NCBI GenBank assembly: GCA_017472285.1
Contig: JAFUQQ010000013.1
Coordinates: forward strand, 1-64,000
From: Clostridia bacterium
GTDB taxonomy: Bacteria > Bacillota > Clostridia > Oscillospirales > CAG-272
Reading direction: 5' to 3'
Length of the DNA stretch: 64,000 nucleotides
The translations under genes and the position numbers were made by a program. The notes under the pieces were generated by a model, which was given only the letters and a program-made list of their open reading frames with translations, searched no databases and was not told the origin of the DNA. Position 1 is the first letter of the stretch; the number at the start of each line of letters is the position of its first letter. Shown in pieces: positions 1 through 7,782 of the stretch.

Positions 1-162
1 CTCCCGACGAAAGTCGGGTGAGAGGGCGGTAATATATGCTGAAAATGCCCTCTCCGTCAACTACGTTGACACCTCTCCCGAAGTGAGAGGCTTTTAAAAA
101 GTTTTTCTTTTGTTAAAAATGCCGAAGACAAATTTTGAAACCGACTTATCGATACACTGAGG
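1..162 (+). repeat. Partial copy of dispersed palindromic repeat (CTCTCC family)
   Basis: This is the end of an element that continues off the left edge of the window. Bases 1-147 match the reverse complement of 47553-47699 with two mismatches, and weaker similarity continues to about 162. It contains nested inverted segments such as CTCCCGACGAAAGTCGGG and GTCAACTACGTTGAC. No coding function is seen. Confidence 0.9.
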
Positions 163-203
163 AACGGCTTAGGAACGGCTTTTGCCGTTCCTTTCGTTTT
201 TTG
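160..203 (+). terminator. Plus-strand intrinsic terminator facing sigF
   Basis: The stem AGGAACGGC (171-179) pairs with GCCGTTCCT (184-192) and is followed by TTCGTTTTTT. The T run is on the plus strand, so it would end a transcript entering from the left, converging on sigF. The left arm is duplicated just upstream (160-170, AGGAACGGCTT), next to the end of the dispersed repeat. Confidence 0.7.
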
Positions 204-216
204 CATCATAAGAATT

Positions 217-969
217 TCAATGATTTCCCGATAAGAACTCCTTTCGTAAAAACTCAAAAATTTTCTTTTCTTCTCTTGAAACTTTGACTTGTGTGATACC
301 GAGGATATCAGCCGTTTGTTGTTGGGAAAGATCGCGGTAAAAACGTAATTTAACGATTTGCTGACTGCGTGAATCGAGTTTGGCGATGGCTTCCGCAAGA
401 GCGAGCTTATCCGTTGCTTCTTCAATGACGTTTTCACTCGCGGGGGTTATGGATTCCAGCGTTGCGCCGTCCTCATCGTTGCCAATGGTATCCTGTAAGG
501 AATATACGGGACAGATGGCTTCCAATGCATACGCAATATCTTCCGCGCTCATATGGCAAACAGCAGCAAGCTCGGAAAGATGCGGTTCACGTCCGTGTTC
601 TTTTGTGAAATCCTCTTTGGTTTTCATAATCACCGTACCTTTTTTCCGAAGATCACGGCTGACTTTAATCATGCCGTCATCACGCAAAAAACGCCGTATT
701 TCTCCGATGATGAGCGGGACGGCATACGTGGAAAAGACCGTGCCGAAGTTTAAATCAAAACTTCGTGCAGCTTTTAACATACCGATCGTGCCGATCTGCA
801 CCAGATCTTCATATTCCACACCTCTGCCGATAAAACGCCTTGCCACGTTTTTGACAAGCCCCATATTTTGTTCAATAAGTTGATCCATGGCTTTGCGGTT
901 ACCTGCTTGCGCCTCTTTGATCAATGTCAGATTTTCTGTAATTTTGTCGGTTTCCATCATTTCAGACAT
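217..969 (-). CDS. sigF: RNA polymerase sporulation sigma factor sigma-F (SpoIIAC)
   Basis: This is the first compartment-specific sigma factor of sporulation, acting in the forespore. The protein has 250 residues, the usual length. Region 2 carries EDLVQIGTIGMLKAARSFD near residues 54-72, and the region 4.2 helix-turn-helix lies near 210-235 (SQQQTADILGITQVKVSREE). It is the third gene of a spoIIAA-spoIIAB-sigF operon, the same order as in Bacillus, so it should be held inactive by the SpoIIAB product encoded just upstream. An AAGGAG lies about 25 bases before the ATG, farther than usual, so the start is a little uncertain. The gene ends shortly before a terminator that faces it. Confidence 0.96.
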   Translation of the reverse strand: MSEMMETDKITENLTLIKEAQAGNRKAMDQLIEQNMGLVKNVARRFIGRGVEYEDLVQIGTIGMLKAARSFDLNFGTVFSTYAVPLIIGEIRRFLRDDGMIKVSRDLRKKGTVIMKTKEDFTKEHGREPHLSELAAVCHMSAEDIAYALEAICPVYSLQDTIGNDEDGATLESITPASENVIEEATDKLALAEAIAKLDSRSQQIVKLRFYRDLSQQQTADILGITQVKVSREEKKIFEFLRKEFLSGNH

Positions 970-1056
970 AACTTTTTTATCCGTTTTTTTAAACGTACTC
1001 CTTTCCCGGCATTTTGCCCGACGGAGAAAAAACAGAAAAGTCTTGTTTTGCCGAAG

Positions 1057-1509
1057 TTATGTATTTTCTTTGCTTTGAGGCGCAAGCTTACGTGTCAACG
1101 TCACGCGTGTTCCTTTACCGACCTTGGAACTGACGGAAAGTTTATCCGAAAAGCTTTCCATGATGGAAAACCCCATACCGCATCGGTCTTCATCGGGACA
1201 AGTCGTATAAAGCGGCATTCTCGCTTTGGCAACGTCTTCAATTCCGCATCCTTTATCGGTTACGGTAATACGCACGGTACGGTCATCGTATGCTTTCGCG
1301 CCGAGCGTAATCATTCCGCTTGTATCCCGATAACCGTGGACGATACAATTCGTGACGGCTTCACTGATCGCGCAACGGATATCCGCAAGTTCATCCACCG
1401 TAGGATCAAGCGGCAGGAGAAATCCTGAAATAATACTTCTTGCAAGTGATTCATTTTCCGATCTGGATAAAAACGCGCAACGGATCTCATTGATTTGTTT
1501 TTTTGGCAT
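1057..1509 (-). CDS. spoIIAB: Anti-sigma-F factor and serine kinase SpoIIAB
   Basis: SpoIIAB binds and inhibits sigma-F and phosphorylates the anti-anti-sigma factor SpoIIAA. The 150-residue protein has the GHKL ATPase boxes: N box EAVTN at 50-54, G1 box TDKGCGIED near 84-92 and G2 box GMGFSIM at 111-117. The start is the ATG at 1509, preceded by AAAGGATG at good spacing. It lies 87 bases upstream of sigF. The gap to spoIIAA upstream is 244 bases, far longer than normal for this operon, because a 201-bp repeat element with target duplications sits in it. The ribosome binding site is part of the duplicated target and is intact. Confidence 0.96.
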   Translation of the reverse strand: MPKKQINEIRCAFLSRSENESLARSIISGFLLPLDPTVDELADIRCAISEAVTNCIVHGYRDTSGMITLGAKAYDDRTVRITVTDKGCGIEDVAKARMPLYTTCPDEDRCGMGFSIMESFSDKLSVSSKVGKGTRVTLTRKLAPQSKENT

Positions 1510-1521
1510 ATAATAACATCC

Positions 1522-1740
1522 TTTCTTTCAGAGGCTCGCCCTTCGGGAGAGCTGTCAGCGTAAGCTGACTGAGAGGGTAGCCATTGATTTAAAAAAATGC
1601 CCTCTCCGTCACGGCTTCGCCGCGCCACCGTCTACTGCGGTTCGGTCACGCTCGGGGTCTGACAGCCATTTAGGCTGTCATTCAAGACCCTCGCGCCGCT
1701 ACGCTACCCAAAGTGACAGGCTTTTTAATTATTTCTTTCA
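1522..1740. mobile_element. MITE-like element with 9-bp target duplications inside the spoIIA operon
   Basis: The direct repeats TTTCTTTCA at 1522-1530 and 1732-1740 bracket a 201-bp segment (1531-1731). The ends are imperfect inverted repeats: AGGCTCGCCCTTCGGG at the left, and reading inward from the right AAGCCTGTCACTTTGGG. Inside are further palindromes, for example TGACAGCC-ATTTA-GGCTGTCA at 1660-1680. It encodes nothing. Removing the element and one target copy restores a gap of about 35 bases between spoIIAA and spoIIAB with the SpoIIAB ribosome binding site in place. It shares its core with the elements at 1-162 and 47553-47720. Confidence 0.8.
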
Positions 1741-1753
1741 ATTGGCACATTTG

Positions 1754-2077
1754 TTATGCTTTCGTAATCGGTATCATACGGTCAAGTCCTGCCATTTTTA
1801 ACATCCGCAAGACTCTTTTGGATGGGTTCTGTACGATCAGCGACGTACCGATTTCTTTGGTTTTGGCAAGTCTACCCATGATGAGTCCCAATCCCGAACT
1901 GTCCATAAAATCCACGCGTCCGATATCGATAATCAGTGTTTTCGGCTTATAATGAAACAGTGCTTCATCGATCTTTCCGCGCACAGAAACCGCGCTGTGA
2001 TGGTCGATCTCTCCGCCGAGAGCGGCAATCACCGTATTTTCCCGATATGTGATCTTTAAAATATCTTCCACTTTCAT
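1754..2077 (-). CDS. spoIIAA: Anti-sigma-F factor antagonist SpoIIAA (STAS domain)
   Basis: In its unphosphorylated form SpoIIAA binds SpoIIAB and frees sigma-F. The 107-residue protein is a single STAS domain. The phosphorylation motif DFMDSSGLG lies at 56-64. By comparison with Bacillus SpoIIAA (Ser58), the phosphoacceptor should be Ser60. The start has AGGAGAG just upstream (about 2080-2086). It is the first gene of the operon, and a strong hairpin lies immediately before its ribosome binding site. No SpoIIE phosphatase gene is present in the window. Confidence 0.95.
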   Translation of the reverse strand: MKVEDILKITYRENTVIAALGGEIDHHSAVSVRGKIDEALFHYKPKTLIIDIGRVDFMDSSGLGLIMGRLAKTKEIGTSLIVQNPSKRVLRMLKMAGLDRMIPITKA

Positions 2078-2097
2078 CTCTCCTTTTCTGCAAATAA

Positions 2098-2137
2098 AAA
2101 ATGCTATCCTTTGCTTTTAAGGATAGCATTTTTTTCG
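2098..2137. terminator. Strong bidirectional hairpin directly upstream of spoIIAA
   Basis: The sequence AAAATGCTATCCTT pairs with AAGGATAGCATTTTTTT around a short loop. T runs follow on both strands, so it can act as an intrinsic terminator in either direction. On the minus strand it ends only about 20 bases before the spoIIAA start codon, so it is either a terminator with the promoter hidden downstream of it or an attenuator in the leader. Confidence 0.6.
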
Positions 2138-2375
2138 TGCAAATTCTGTCACATCTTCGTGTCGACTTACTTTTTTCTTTACGAAAAGAAAAAAGGCAGG
2201 CGGTGCCTGCACCCAAATGCCGCCTTTTTGAAATGCAGAGCGGCTGAAAACTTATGTAAAACGGCGGAGTTGATTAATATCTTGTTTCGTGAAATTTGTG
2301 AGAGTGACCCGATGTTTTTTCCACTTTTCTTTCCTTGCCCGCGCTCATAATTACGGGGTGCAGACACGATATAAA

Positions 2376-2428
2376 GTTAAAAAAATATAGCTCTCCGAAT
2401 CTTCACCATCCAAATTCGGAGAGCCATA
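2376..2428 (-). terminator. Intrinsic terminator downstream of folD
   Basis: On the minus strand GGCTCTCCGAAT pairs with ATTCGGAGAGCT across a loop of about 12 bases and is followed by ATATTTTTTT. It lies about 100 bases past the folD stop and would end the M16-M16-lgt-folD transcript. Confidence 0.75.
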
Positions 2429-2447
2429 TTAAAGTTTTTGAGAGATT

Positions 2448-2481
2448 TTCAAGAGAACTTTTTACAAAAAGTTCTCTTGAA
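2448..2481 (-). repeat. Dispersed AAGTTCTCTTGAA hairpin repeat
   Basis: TTCAAGAGAACTTTTT pairs with AAAAGTTCTCTTGAA. A close relative in the same orientation, including the flank AAAGTTTT(T)GA(A/G)AGATTTTC, lies at 12279-12325 behind the enolase gene. Both copies sit within 80 bases of the 3' end of a minus-strand gene. Confidence 0.75.
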
Positions 2482-2524
2482 TGGGGTTCAGGGGCAAAGT
2501 CCCGATGGGGTTTGGGGCGAAGCC

Positions 2525-3379
2525 TCAATTGTTTTCGTGCTGCTGTTTGGCAGCGGTGAGCGTATTTTTGAGGAGCATCGTGATGGTCATGGGACCGACA
2601 CCGCCGGGGACGGGGGTGATGTAGCCTGCGACTTCGGAAACGCCCGCGTAGTCAACGTCACCGGTGAGCTTGCCGTCAGCTTTACGATTCATGCCAACGT
2701 CGATGACGACAGCACCGGGTTTGACCATATCGGCTGTTACGAAATCTGCTTTGCCGATCGCAACGACGAGAATATCAGCCGTGCGGCAGATTTCTGCGAG
2801 GTTTTTCGTGCGGGAATGGCAGACGGTAACGGTTGCGTTTGCATGGAGAAGGAGCATTGCCTGCGGTTTGCCGACGATATTGCTTCTGCCGATGACGACA
2901 GCATTTTTACCTTCGATGGAGATACCCGAATGGGTAATCAGTTCCATAACGCCTGCGGGGGTACAGGGAAGGAAGCGATGATTGCCGATCATAATTTTAC
3001 CGACATTCACCTCGCTGAAGGCATCGACATCTTTATCGGGAGAGATCGCCGCGATGACGGATGCTTCGTTGATGTGCTTGGGGAGGGGGAGCTGTACGAG
3101 GATACCGCTGATCTCTTTTCTTGCGTTGAGTTCAGCGATCTTTGCGAGAAGGGTTTCTTCTGTGGTTTCTTCGGGCATAGCGATGATTTCGGAATAGATA
3201 CCGACTTCTTCACAAGCTTTGCCTTTGTTGCGGACATATACCTGAGATGCGGGATTTTCACCGACGATGATAACCGCAAGACCGGGATTGATGCCTTCCG
3301 TTTTCATTGCTTTGACTTCTTCCGCGATTTCTACGCGGATTTGTTTTGAGATTTTTTTACCGTCAATGATCTGTGCCAT
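2525..3379 (-). CDS. folD: Bifunctional methylenetetrahydrofolate dehydrogenase/cyclohydrolase FolD
   Basis: FolD interconverts 5,10-methylene-, methenyl- and 10-formyl-tetrahydrofolate in the cytoplasm, using NADP. From the chosen start (MAQIIDGKK) the protein has 284 residues, the family norm. It shows the catalytic [14 protein letters not shown], the substrate loop GILVQLPLP, the Rossmann segment [11 protein letters not shown] and the C-terminal [10 protein letters not shown]. The start at 3379 has GGAGG eight bases upstream and overlaps the end of lgt by 17 bases, so translation is probably coupled. A longer upstream reading is only overlap with lgt. It is the last gene of the operon that begins at 6958. 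Confidence 0.96.
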   Translation of the reverse strand: MAQIIDGKKISKQIRVEIAEEVKAMKTEGINPGLAVIIVGENPASQVYVRNKGKACEEVGIYSEIIAMPEETTEETLLAKIAELNARKEISGILVQLPLPKHINEASVIAAISPDKDVDAFSEVNVGKIMIGNHRFLPCTPAGVMELITHSGISIEGKNAVVIGRSNIVGKPQAMLLLHANATVTVCHSRTKNLAEICRTADILVVAIGKADFVTADMVKPGAVVIDVGMNRKADGKLTGDVDYAGVSEVAGYITPVPGGVGPMTITMLLKNTLTAAKQQHENN

Positions 3380-4370
3380 TTTCTGTTTCCTCCGATTCCG
3401 CGGAAATTTCCGCTGTGTTTTCGTTATTTTCAACGGTTGTTTGTGTTTTATTGGTTTTCCATATATGGAAGATATCGATGATGGATGCGATCTCACCTGC
3501 GGGGAGCAAGCCTTTTTCCGTATATTTTTTGCAAGCAAGACGGAGCGCGATACCGAACGGTACGAGCAATGCGACCAAGAGGAACGAGAGCAAGGACGAC
3601 ACGCGCACGCTTCCGATCATGAGGGAGTCTGTGCGGAGCAATTCGATGAAGGCTCTGCCGAGTCCATACCATGCGAAATACCAGACGGCAACTTCGCCGT
3701 GATATCTTCTCTTTTTATAAAAGATATTGATGATCGTAAAGCCGATCAGATTCCAGAGGGATTCATATAAGAACGTCGGATGGACGTAAAGGGTGCGGTA
3801 ATTCGTTTCGATATTGCAAAGTCCCATGCGCCAAGGAAGCGTGGTTTCCGAGCCGAAGGCTTCGCCGTTACAGAAATTGCCCCATCTGCCGATGAGCTGA
3901 CCGAGCATGACGGCAGGCGTTGCCATATCCGCGAGCTTGAAGAACGAGATCTTTTTGCGTCTTGACATGAAGATCACGGCAAGCGCACCGAAAATGATAC
4001 CGCCGTAGATGGCAAGTCCGCCATTCCAGACGGCAATGACGTTATAGAGCGTACCGAGCACGTTTTCGATGAACGTCCCCGACGTTTCGAGATAACCGCC
4101 GTAAAAGACAACGAAATAAAGTCTTGCGCCGATGACGGCTGTGATGACCGTTACGAGCGTGATGTCCAAAATATCATCAAAAATGATATTTTGTTGTTTT
4201 GCGCGCCATGCGAAATAACCGAATCCCGCAAAGATACCGAGACAGATGATGATGCCGTACCACATGATCGTGATCGGCAGACTGCCGATGTTAAAATCGA
4301 TCGCCACGCGGTCGATGACAAATTCATCGATGCCGAGCCCGGGGAAAGAAATGATGGATTCATGTCCCAT
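3363..4370 (-). CDS. lgt: Prolipoprotein diacylglyceryl transferase Lgt
   Basis: Lgt transfers a diacylglyceryl group from phosphatidylglycerol to the lipobox cysteine of prolipoproteins in the membrane, and this window encodes several such lipoproteins. The protein is polytopic (about seven membrane segments) and carries the signature [13 protein letters not shown]. The C-terminal tail after the last helix is extended, acidic and Asn/Glu-rich ([18 protein letters not shown]), which is unusual. Two starts are possible. The ATG at 4391 directly abuts the upstream peptidase stop (TAAATG) but has no ribosome binding site, whereas the ATG at 4370 (MGHES) has AAAGGA twelve bases upstream and is chosen here. 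It overlaps folD by 17 bases. Confidence 0.94.
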   Translation of the reverse strand: MGHESIISFPGLGIDEFVIDRVAIDFNIGSLPITIMWYGIIICLGIFAGFGYFAWRAKQQNIIFDDILDITLVTVITAVIGARLYFVVFYGGYLETSGTFIENVLGTLYNVIAVWNGGLAIYGGIIFGALAVIFMSRRKKISFFKLADMATPAVMLGQLIGRWGNFCNGEAFGSETTLPWRMGLCNIETNYRTLYVHPTFLYESLWNLIGFTIINIFYKKRRYHGEVAVWYFAWYGLGRAFIELLRTDSLMIGSVRVSSLLSFLLVALLVPFGIALRLACKKYTEKGLLPAGEIASIIDIFHIWKTNKTQTTVENNENTAEISAESEETENGTDH

Positions 4371-4391
4371 TGGATTCACCGTTCCTTTCAT

Positions 4392-5672
4392 TTATTTTTC
4401 GAGCGGCGTAACGACGCTCATGGCATAATATTCTTCTTTGAAAAGTTCATCAAAGAGTGCTTCGATTTCTGCAAAAGTGACGTTCTTCAGCGCATCGCCG
4501 AAAGCGAAGGGATCGCAATCGTCATGGATCATATGCGTAAATTCGCCCGCAAGCTTGGTGGAATCAAAGATCTTGATATACGATGCATAGGATGCGCGTT
4601 TGATACGATCAAAATCTTCTTTGGAAAGACCGTTTTTACGGGTATCTTCGATATAGGAAACGAAAGCGTTATAGACCGTTTCGGGTTCATTGGTCTCACC
4701 GTCAAGGAAGATACGGGAACTGTCTTTTGCATGATCGTAAGAAGCATCGAAACCGTTGACGAGTCCGCTTTCATATACGTCGATGGCAAAAGCGGAAGTC
4801 GGACCGAAAAGCATATCCGTCAGAATGCTCATGGCAACGCGTTTTTTCATGCGGATATCGCTGTCCTCGGAAATATTCATGTCCTTGATACCGATGAGGA
4901 ACATCGGACGGGCAACTTCAAAGGCTTTTGTGACGCGTTTTTTGTATACTTCGGGTTTTTCGTCGTGATAATGACGGACGATGGTTTTCTGTTCTCTTTC
5001 GGGAAGTATTCTGTCTGCGATTTCGAGAACTTCTTCCATCGTTGCTCTGCCCGAAACGCAAAGCGTCATATTGGAATAATTATAGAATGTATAGTAGCAA
5101 TCATAGAGGAGCTCGGGTGTGATTTCGGCAATGGATTCCACCGTGCCCGCAACGTCTACGCGGGTCTGATGCTTTTCATACATTGCCTGCAGGAGATTAT
5201 AATAGATCGCGCTGCCGGGGTTATCTTCGTACATACGGATCTCCTGACCGATGATACCGCGTTCCTTATCGACGTTTTCCTGTGTGAAATAGGGTTTGGA
5301 AACGTAATCGAGAAGGATTTCTAGATTTTCTTTCAGATGGTTGGTGCAGGAGAAAAGATATGCCGTCATCGTTGCTGAGGTATAAGCGTTTGCGCTTGCG
5401 CCATATTTGGCAAAACGGGAAAACGTATCGACACCGTCTTCATTTTCAAACATTTTGTGTTCCAAATAATGCGCGATGCCGTCGGGAACTTCATGGAAAT
5501 CTGCTTCGCCGTCAACCTTGAAGCAGTTGTCGATGGCACCGTATTTGGTTGCGAAAACAGCGTAATTCGTTGCGAAATCCTTCGGGATCACGTAAACGTC
5601 AAGACCGCTTTTGTGTTTCGCGTAATAATATTTTTCACCAAATTCATTGGTTTTCTGAATAATTTCGTACAT
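4392..5672 (-). CDS. M16-family zinc metallopeptidase (active-type subunit, YmfH-like)
   Basis: The 426-residue protein is a pitrilysin/insulinase-type peptidase. The zinc motif HxxEH is present as HYLEH near residues 68-72, inside the typical GIAHYLEHKMFE context, and the second conserved region with YGASANAYT follows. It begins at the last base of the neighbouring M16 gene (TAATG overlap), so the two are surely co-translated. Such pairs, one with the zinc motif and one without, form a heterodimeric chamber in characterised relatives. The resemblance to Bacillus YmfH/YmfF is by family and arrangement. The natural substrate is unknown. Confidence 0.9.
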   Translation of the reverse strand: MYEIIQKTNEFGEKYYYAKHKSGLDVYVIPKDFATNYAVFATKYGAIDNCFKVDGEADFHEVPDGIAHYLEHKMFENEDGVDTFSRFAKYGASANAYTSATMTAYLFSCTNHLKENLEILLDYVSKPYFTQENVDKERGIIGQEIRMYEDNPGSAIYYNLLQAMYEKHQTRVDVAGTVESIAEITPELLYDCYYTFYNYSNMTLCVSGRATMEEVLEIADRILPEREQKTIVRHYHDEKPEVYKKRVTKAFEVARPMFLIGIKDMNISEDSDIRMKKRVAMSILTDMLFGPTSAFAIDVYESGLVNGFDASYDHAKDSSRIFLDGETNEPETVYNAFVSYIEDTRKNGLSKEDFDRIKRASYASYIKIFDSTKLAGEFTHMIHDDCDPFAFGDALKNVTFAEIEALFDELFKEEYYAMSVVTPLEK

Positions 5673-6958
5673 TATACGTTTTCCTCCTTACCGCAAAGGA
5701 AATAATAAGTGTCAAGACGGATATTCTGCGCAATCTTTACGATATCTTCCGTCGTTACCGCTTCGATCTTCGCACGTTTTTCAGCGGGGGTGAGCAGAAC
5801 GCCGTTCATAACGCCCGAGAAATACCAATTGAGCATATTTGCCGCGCTGTCTGCGATACGTTCCGTGGAATCGATGAGCGCAAGTCTTGCGTCACGCATT
5901 TCACTTTCGGAAATATTTCCTTTTTTGATTTCATCAAGCTGCGCGATGATCTCATCTGCCGCTTTCTTTTCATTTTTGAATTCAATGCCCGAATTGACGG
6001 TCAGGAAACCTTTCTGTGCGTTATCGCTTGAACCGCAATAATAGCAAAGGCTGAGTTTTTCTCTGACGTTGCAGAACAGTTTGCTCGTAACGCCCGCGCC
6101 GTAGATGACGTTCAGCATCTGCATGGCGGTATAATTTTCATCGGATGCGGTCATACCTGTATAGAAACCCATCGAGAGCTTGCCTTGCGCGATATTCTGT
6201 CTTTCATAGACGGTTTTGACGGTTTCCTTGGGGATTAGGGGTTTTGTTTCCGTCTTGTAAACTTCTTTTCTTTCCGCGGATGCGAAAAGGGAACGGAAGG
6301 TTTCTGCGAGTGCTTCAAAATCAAAATTGCCGACGGCGAAGATTTCCACGCGTGCGCGGGAGAGCATTTCACGGTACTGTTTCCAGAGGCAGACGGGGCA
6401 GACAGCTTCCACGGTTTCAACCGTACCCAATTCACAAACACCGTAAACGTCATCCGCAAACATTTCTTCATTCAATCTCTGCATGGCGAAGCGGCGTTTA
6501 TCATTGATCTGCGAACGGATATCGTCGATCAGCATTTGTTTTTCGCTTTCCACGTATTCCTCAAGGAAAACACCGTTTTCCGTAACGGGATGGAAAATGA
6601 TGTCGCTGAGAAGTGCCATCGCTCTTTCCGTGATATTCATGCCGTCGATGGCAAAGCGGTTATCGAGTACGCGCATACGGATTTCCAATATCTGCGTATC
6701 GCCTCTTTTATAAACCGCATCGTCGATATCCGTATCGTAAATGGATTCTTCTTCCTTACGGATACTGCCGATATCGGGGAAATTTTGGCTTCCGCGCGAA
6801 AGCACGGGGAAGATGAGCGCGTTTTTTGCCGCCGTATCTGCGCCGAGCGGGGTGATGAAACGGACGGAGAGCAGACCCGATTTGAATTTCGTTTCTCCGA
6901 TGGCATTGAAATAAATGCCGTCCATCAATTCTTTTCTTTCAAAAATCTTTTGATTCAT
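5672..6958 (-). CDS. M16-family peptidase-like protein lacking the zinc motif (YmfF-like)
   Basis: This 428-residue protein has the M16 fold but no HxxEH where it would be expected. The corresponding region reads PVLSRGSQNFPDIGSIRKEE. It should therefore be the non-catalytic partner of the active M16 protein encoded immediately downstream. The start ATG has GTGAGG upstream, and a good sigma-A promoter lies about 50 bases before it. It is the first gene of a four-gene operon (M16, M16, lgt, folD) with overlaps at every junction. Confidence 0.88.
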   Translation of the reverse strand: MNQKIFERKELMDGIYFNAIGETKFKSGLLSVRFITPLGADTAAKNALIFPVLSRGSQNFPDIGSIRKEEESIYDTDIDDAVYKRGDTQILEIRMRVLDNRFAIDGMNITERAMALLSDIIFHPVTENGVFLEEYVESEKQMLIDDIRSQINDKRRFAMQRLNEEMFADDVYGVCELGTVETVEAVCPVCLWKQYREMLSRARVEIFAVGNFDFEALAETFRSLFASAERKEVYKTETKPLIPKETVKTVYERQNIAQGKLSMGFYTGMTASDENYTAMQMLNVIYGAGVTSKLFCNVREKLSLCYYCGSSDNAQKGFLTVNSGIEFKNEKKAADEIIAQLDEIKKGNISESEMRDARLALIDSTERIADSAANMLNWYFSGVMNGVLLTPAEKRAKIEAVTTEDIVKIAQNIRLDTYYFLCGKEENV

Positions 6959-7008
6959 TTATTTTTTTCCTCACTTACGTTATCATCAAAAAAATTCTTA
7001 CATATCAT

Positions 7009-7036
7009 ATTATACCGATAATTATGAAAAAATCAA
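7009..7036 (-). promoter_or_regulatory. Sigma-A promoter for the M16-lgt-folD operon
   Basis: On the minus strand TTGATT (7036-7031) and TATAAT (7014-7009) are 16 bases apart. The predicted start is about 45 bases before the M16 start codon. Confidence 0.75.
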
Positions 7037-7110
7037 CGCTTTTCACGAGAATAACATAGAGTTAAACGGAAAAAATCATTCGTTTTGGAAATAAACAATG
7101 CAAATTACCA

Positions 7111-7139
7111 TTTACAAAATAAGGTAAACATGATATACT
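7111..7139 (+). promoter_or_regulatory. Sigma-A promoter for the NfeD-like gene
   Basis: TTTACA (7111-7116), a 17-base spacer and TATACT (7134-7139). It is divergent from the M16 operon promoter. Confidence 0.8.
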
Positions 7140-7180
7140 ATAAACAATCTATACCGTTATCGGAAGAAAGGAGGTCCCTT

Positions 7181-7627
7181 ATGGATAATGTAATGCCATT
7201 TGTGTGGCTCGGTGTCGTCGTTTTGTCGGTCGTCGTCGAGATCTCCACCGTTTCGCTCGTTTCCATCTGGTTTATGCCATCTGCGCTTGTCGCTATGATC
7301 CTTGCTTTCTGCGGCGTTCCGCTATGGATTCAGATACTTGTCTTTCTGATTTTATCAATCTTATGTATCTTCCTGATGAAGCCGCTTTCAAAAAAGCTTT
7401 TTGGTGTCAAGCACGTCGCGACCAATGTCGATTCCCTGATTGGAGAAGAAGCTGTCGTGATTGAAGATATCAATAATCTGGAAGCGCGTGGTCAAGTCAA
7501 GGTTCGCGGTCAGATCTGGACAGCGCGTTCCGCAGATAAGGACGCGGTTTATGCCAAAGGCGACGTTCTCAACGTCATTGCCATTGAAGGTGTAAAACTG
7601 ATCTGTAAAAAATCCGCAGATCAATAA
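7181..7627 (+). CDS. NfeD-like membrane protein (short form)
   Basis: The 148-residue protein has two or three N-terminal membrane helices (residues about 1-65) and a C-terminal OB-fold NfeD domain (GEEAVVIEDINNLEARGQVKV and onward). The start at 7181 is chosen because AAAGGAGG lies seven bases upstream. The longer upstream reading crosses the promoter. Short NfeD proteins are nearly always paired with an SPFH/stomatin protein, as here with the next gene, and the pair is thought to organise membrane microdomains. The precise role is not established. Confidence 0.9.
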   Translation: MDNVMPFVWLGVVVLSVVVEISTVSLVSIWFMPSALVAMILAFCGVPLWIQILVFLILSILCIFLMKPLSKKLFGVKHVATNVDSLIGEEAVVIEDINNLEARGQVKVRGQIWTARSADKDAVYAKGDVLNVIAIEGVKLICKKSADQ

Positions 7628-7630
7628 AAA

Positions 7631-7757
7631 AGCGGCGAGTCGCCGCTCCCTTCCGAATTGCGTCAGCATTTCGGAGTGCTCGCCTATCGAAGTTTTTCCG
7701 CATTCAAATGCGGCAAAACAGCGAGGTTGATTTTGAGCAATTTCTTATAGAATAAAA
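7631..7757 (+). repeat. Dispersed repeat between nfeD-like and SPFH genes
   Basis: It begins with the hairpin GCGGCG-AGT-CGCCGC, which could also terminate the nfeD-like transcript. The region is similar over about 120 bases to the reverse complement of 28053-28170, sharing GAGTCGCCGC, TCGCCTATC, TTTCCGCATT and GATTTTG-GCAATTT blocks. Confidence 0.7.
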
Positions 7758-7782
7758 AATTTTTTTGAAAGGAATTTTGTTT

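Larger units (their letters stand above)
2078..2524. other. Intergenic region between folD and spoIIAA
   Basis: No gene is supported in these 447 bases. They hold, in order, the spoIIAA ribosome binding site, a perfect hairpin (2098-2137), a TTTCTTT/AAAGAAA repeat hairpin (2171-2194) followed by a GGCAGGC-GGT-GCCTGC palindrome (2195-2214), the folD terminator (2376-2428) and a dispersed hairpin (2448-2481). I could not identify a convincing sigma-A or sigma-H promoter for spoIIA by eye. Confidence 0.7.

Noticed and set aside
1531..1731. Insertion sequence with transposase
   Set aside because: The element has target duplications but encodes no protein, so it can only be a non-autonomous element.
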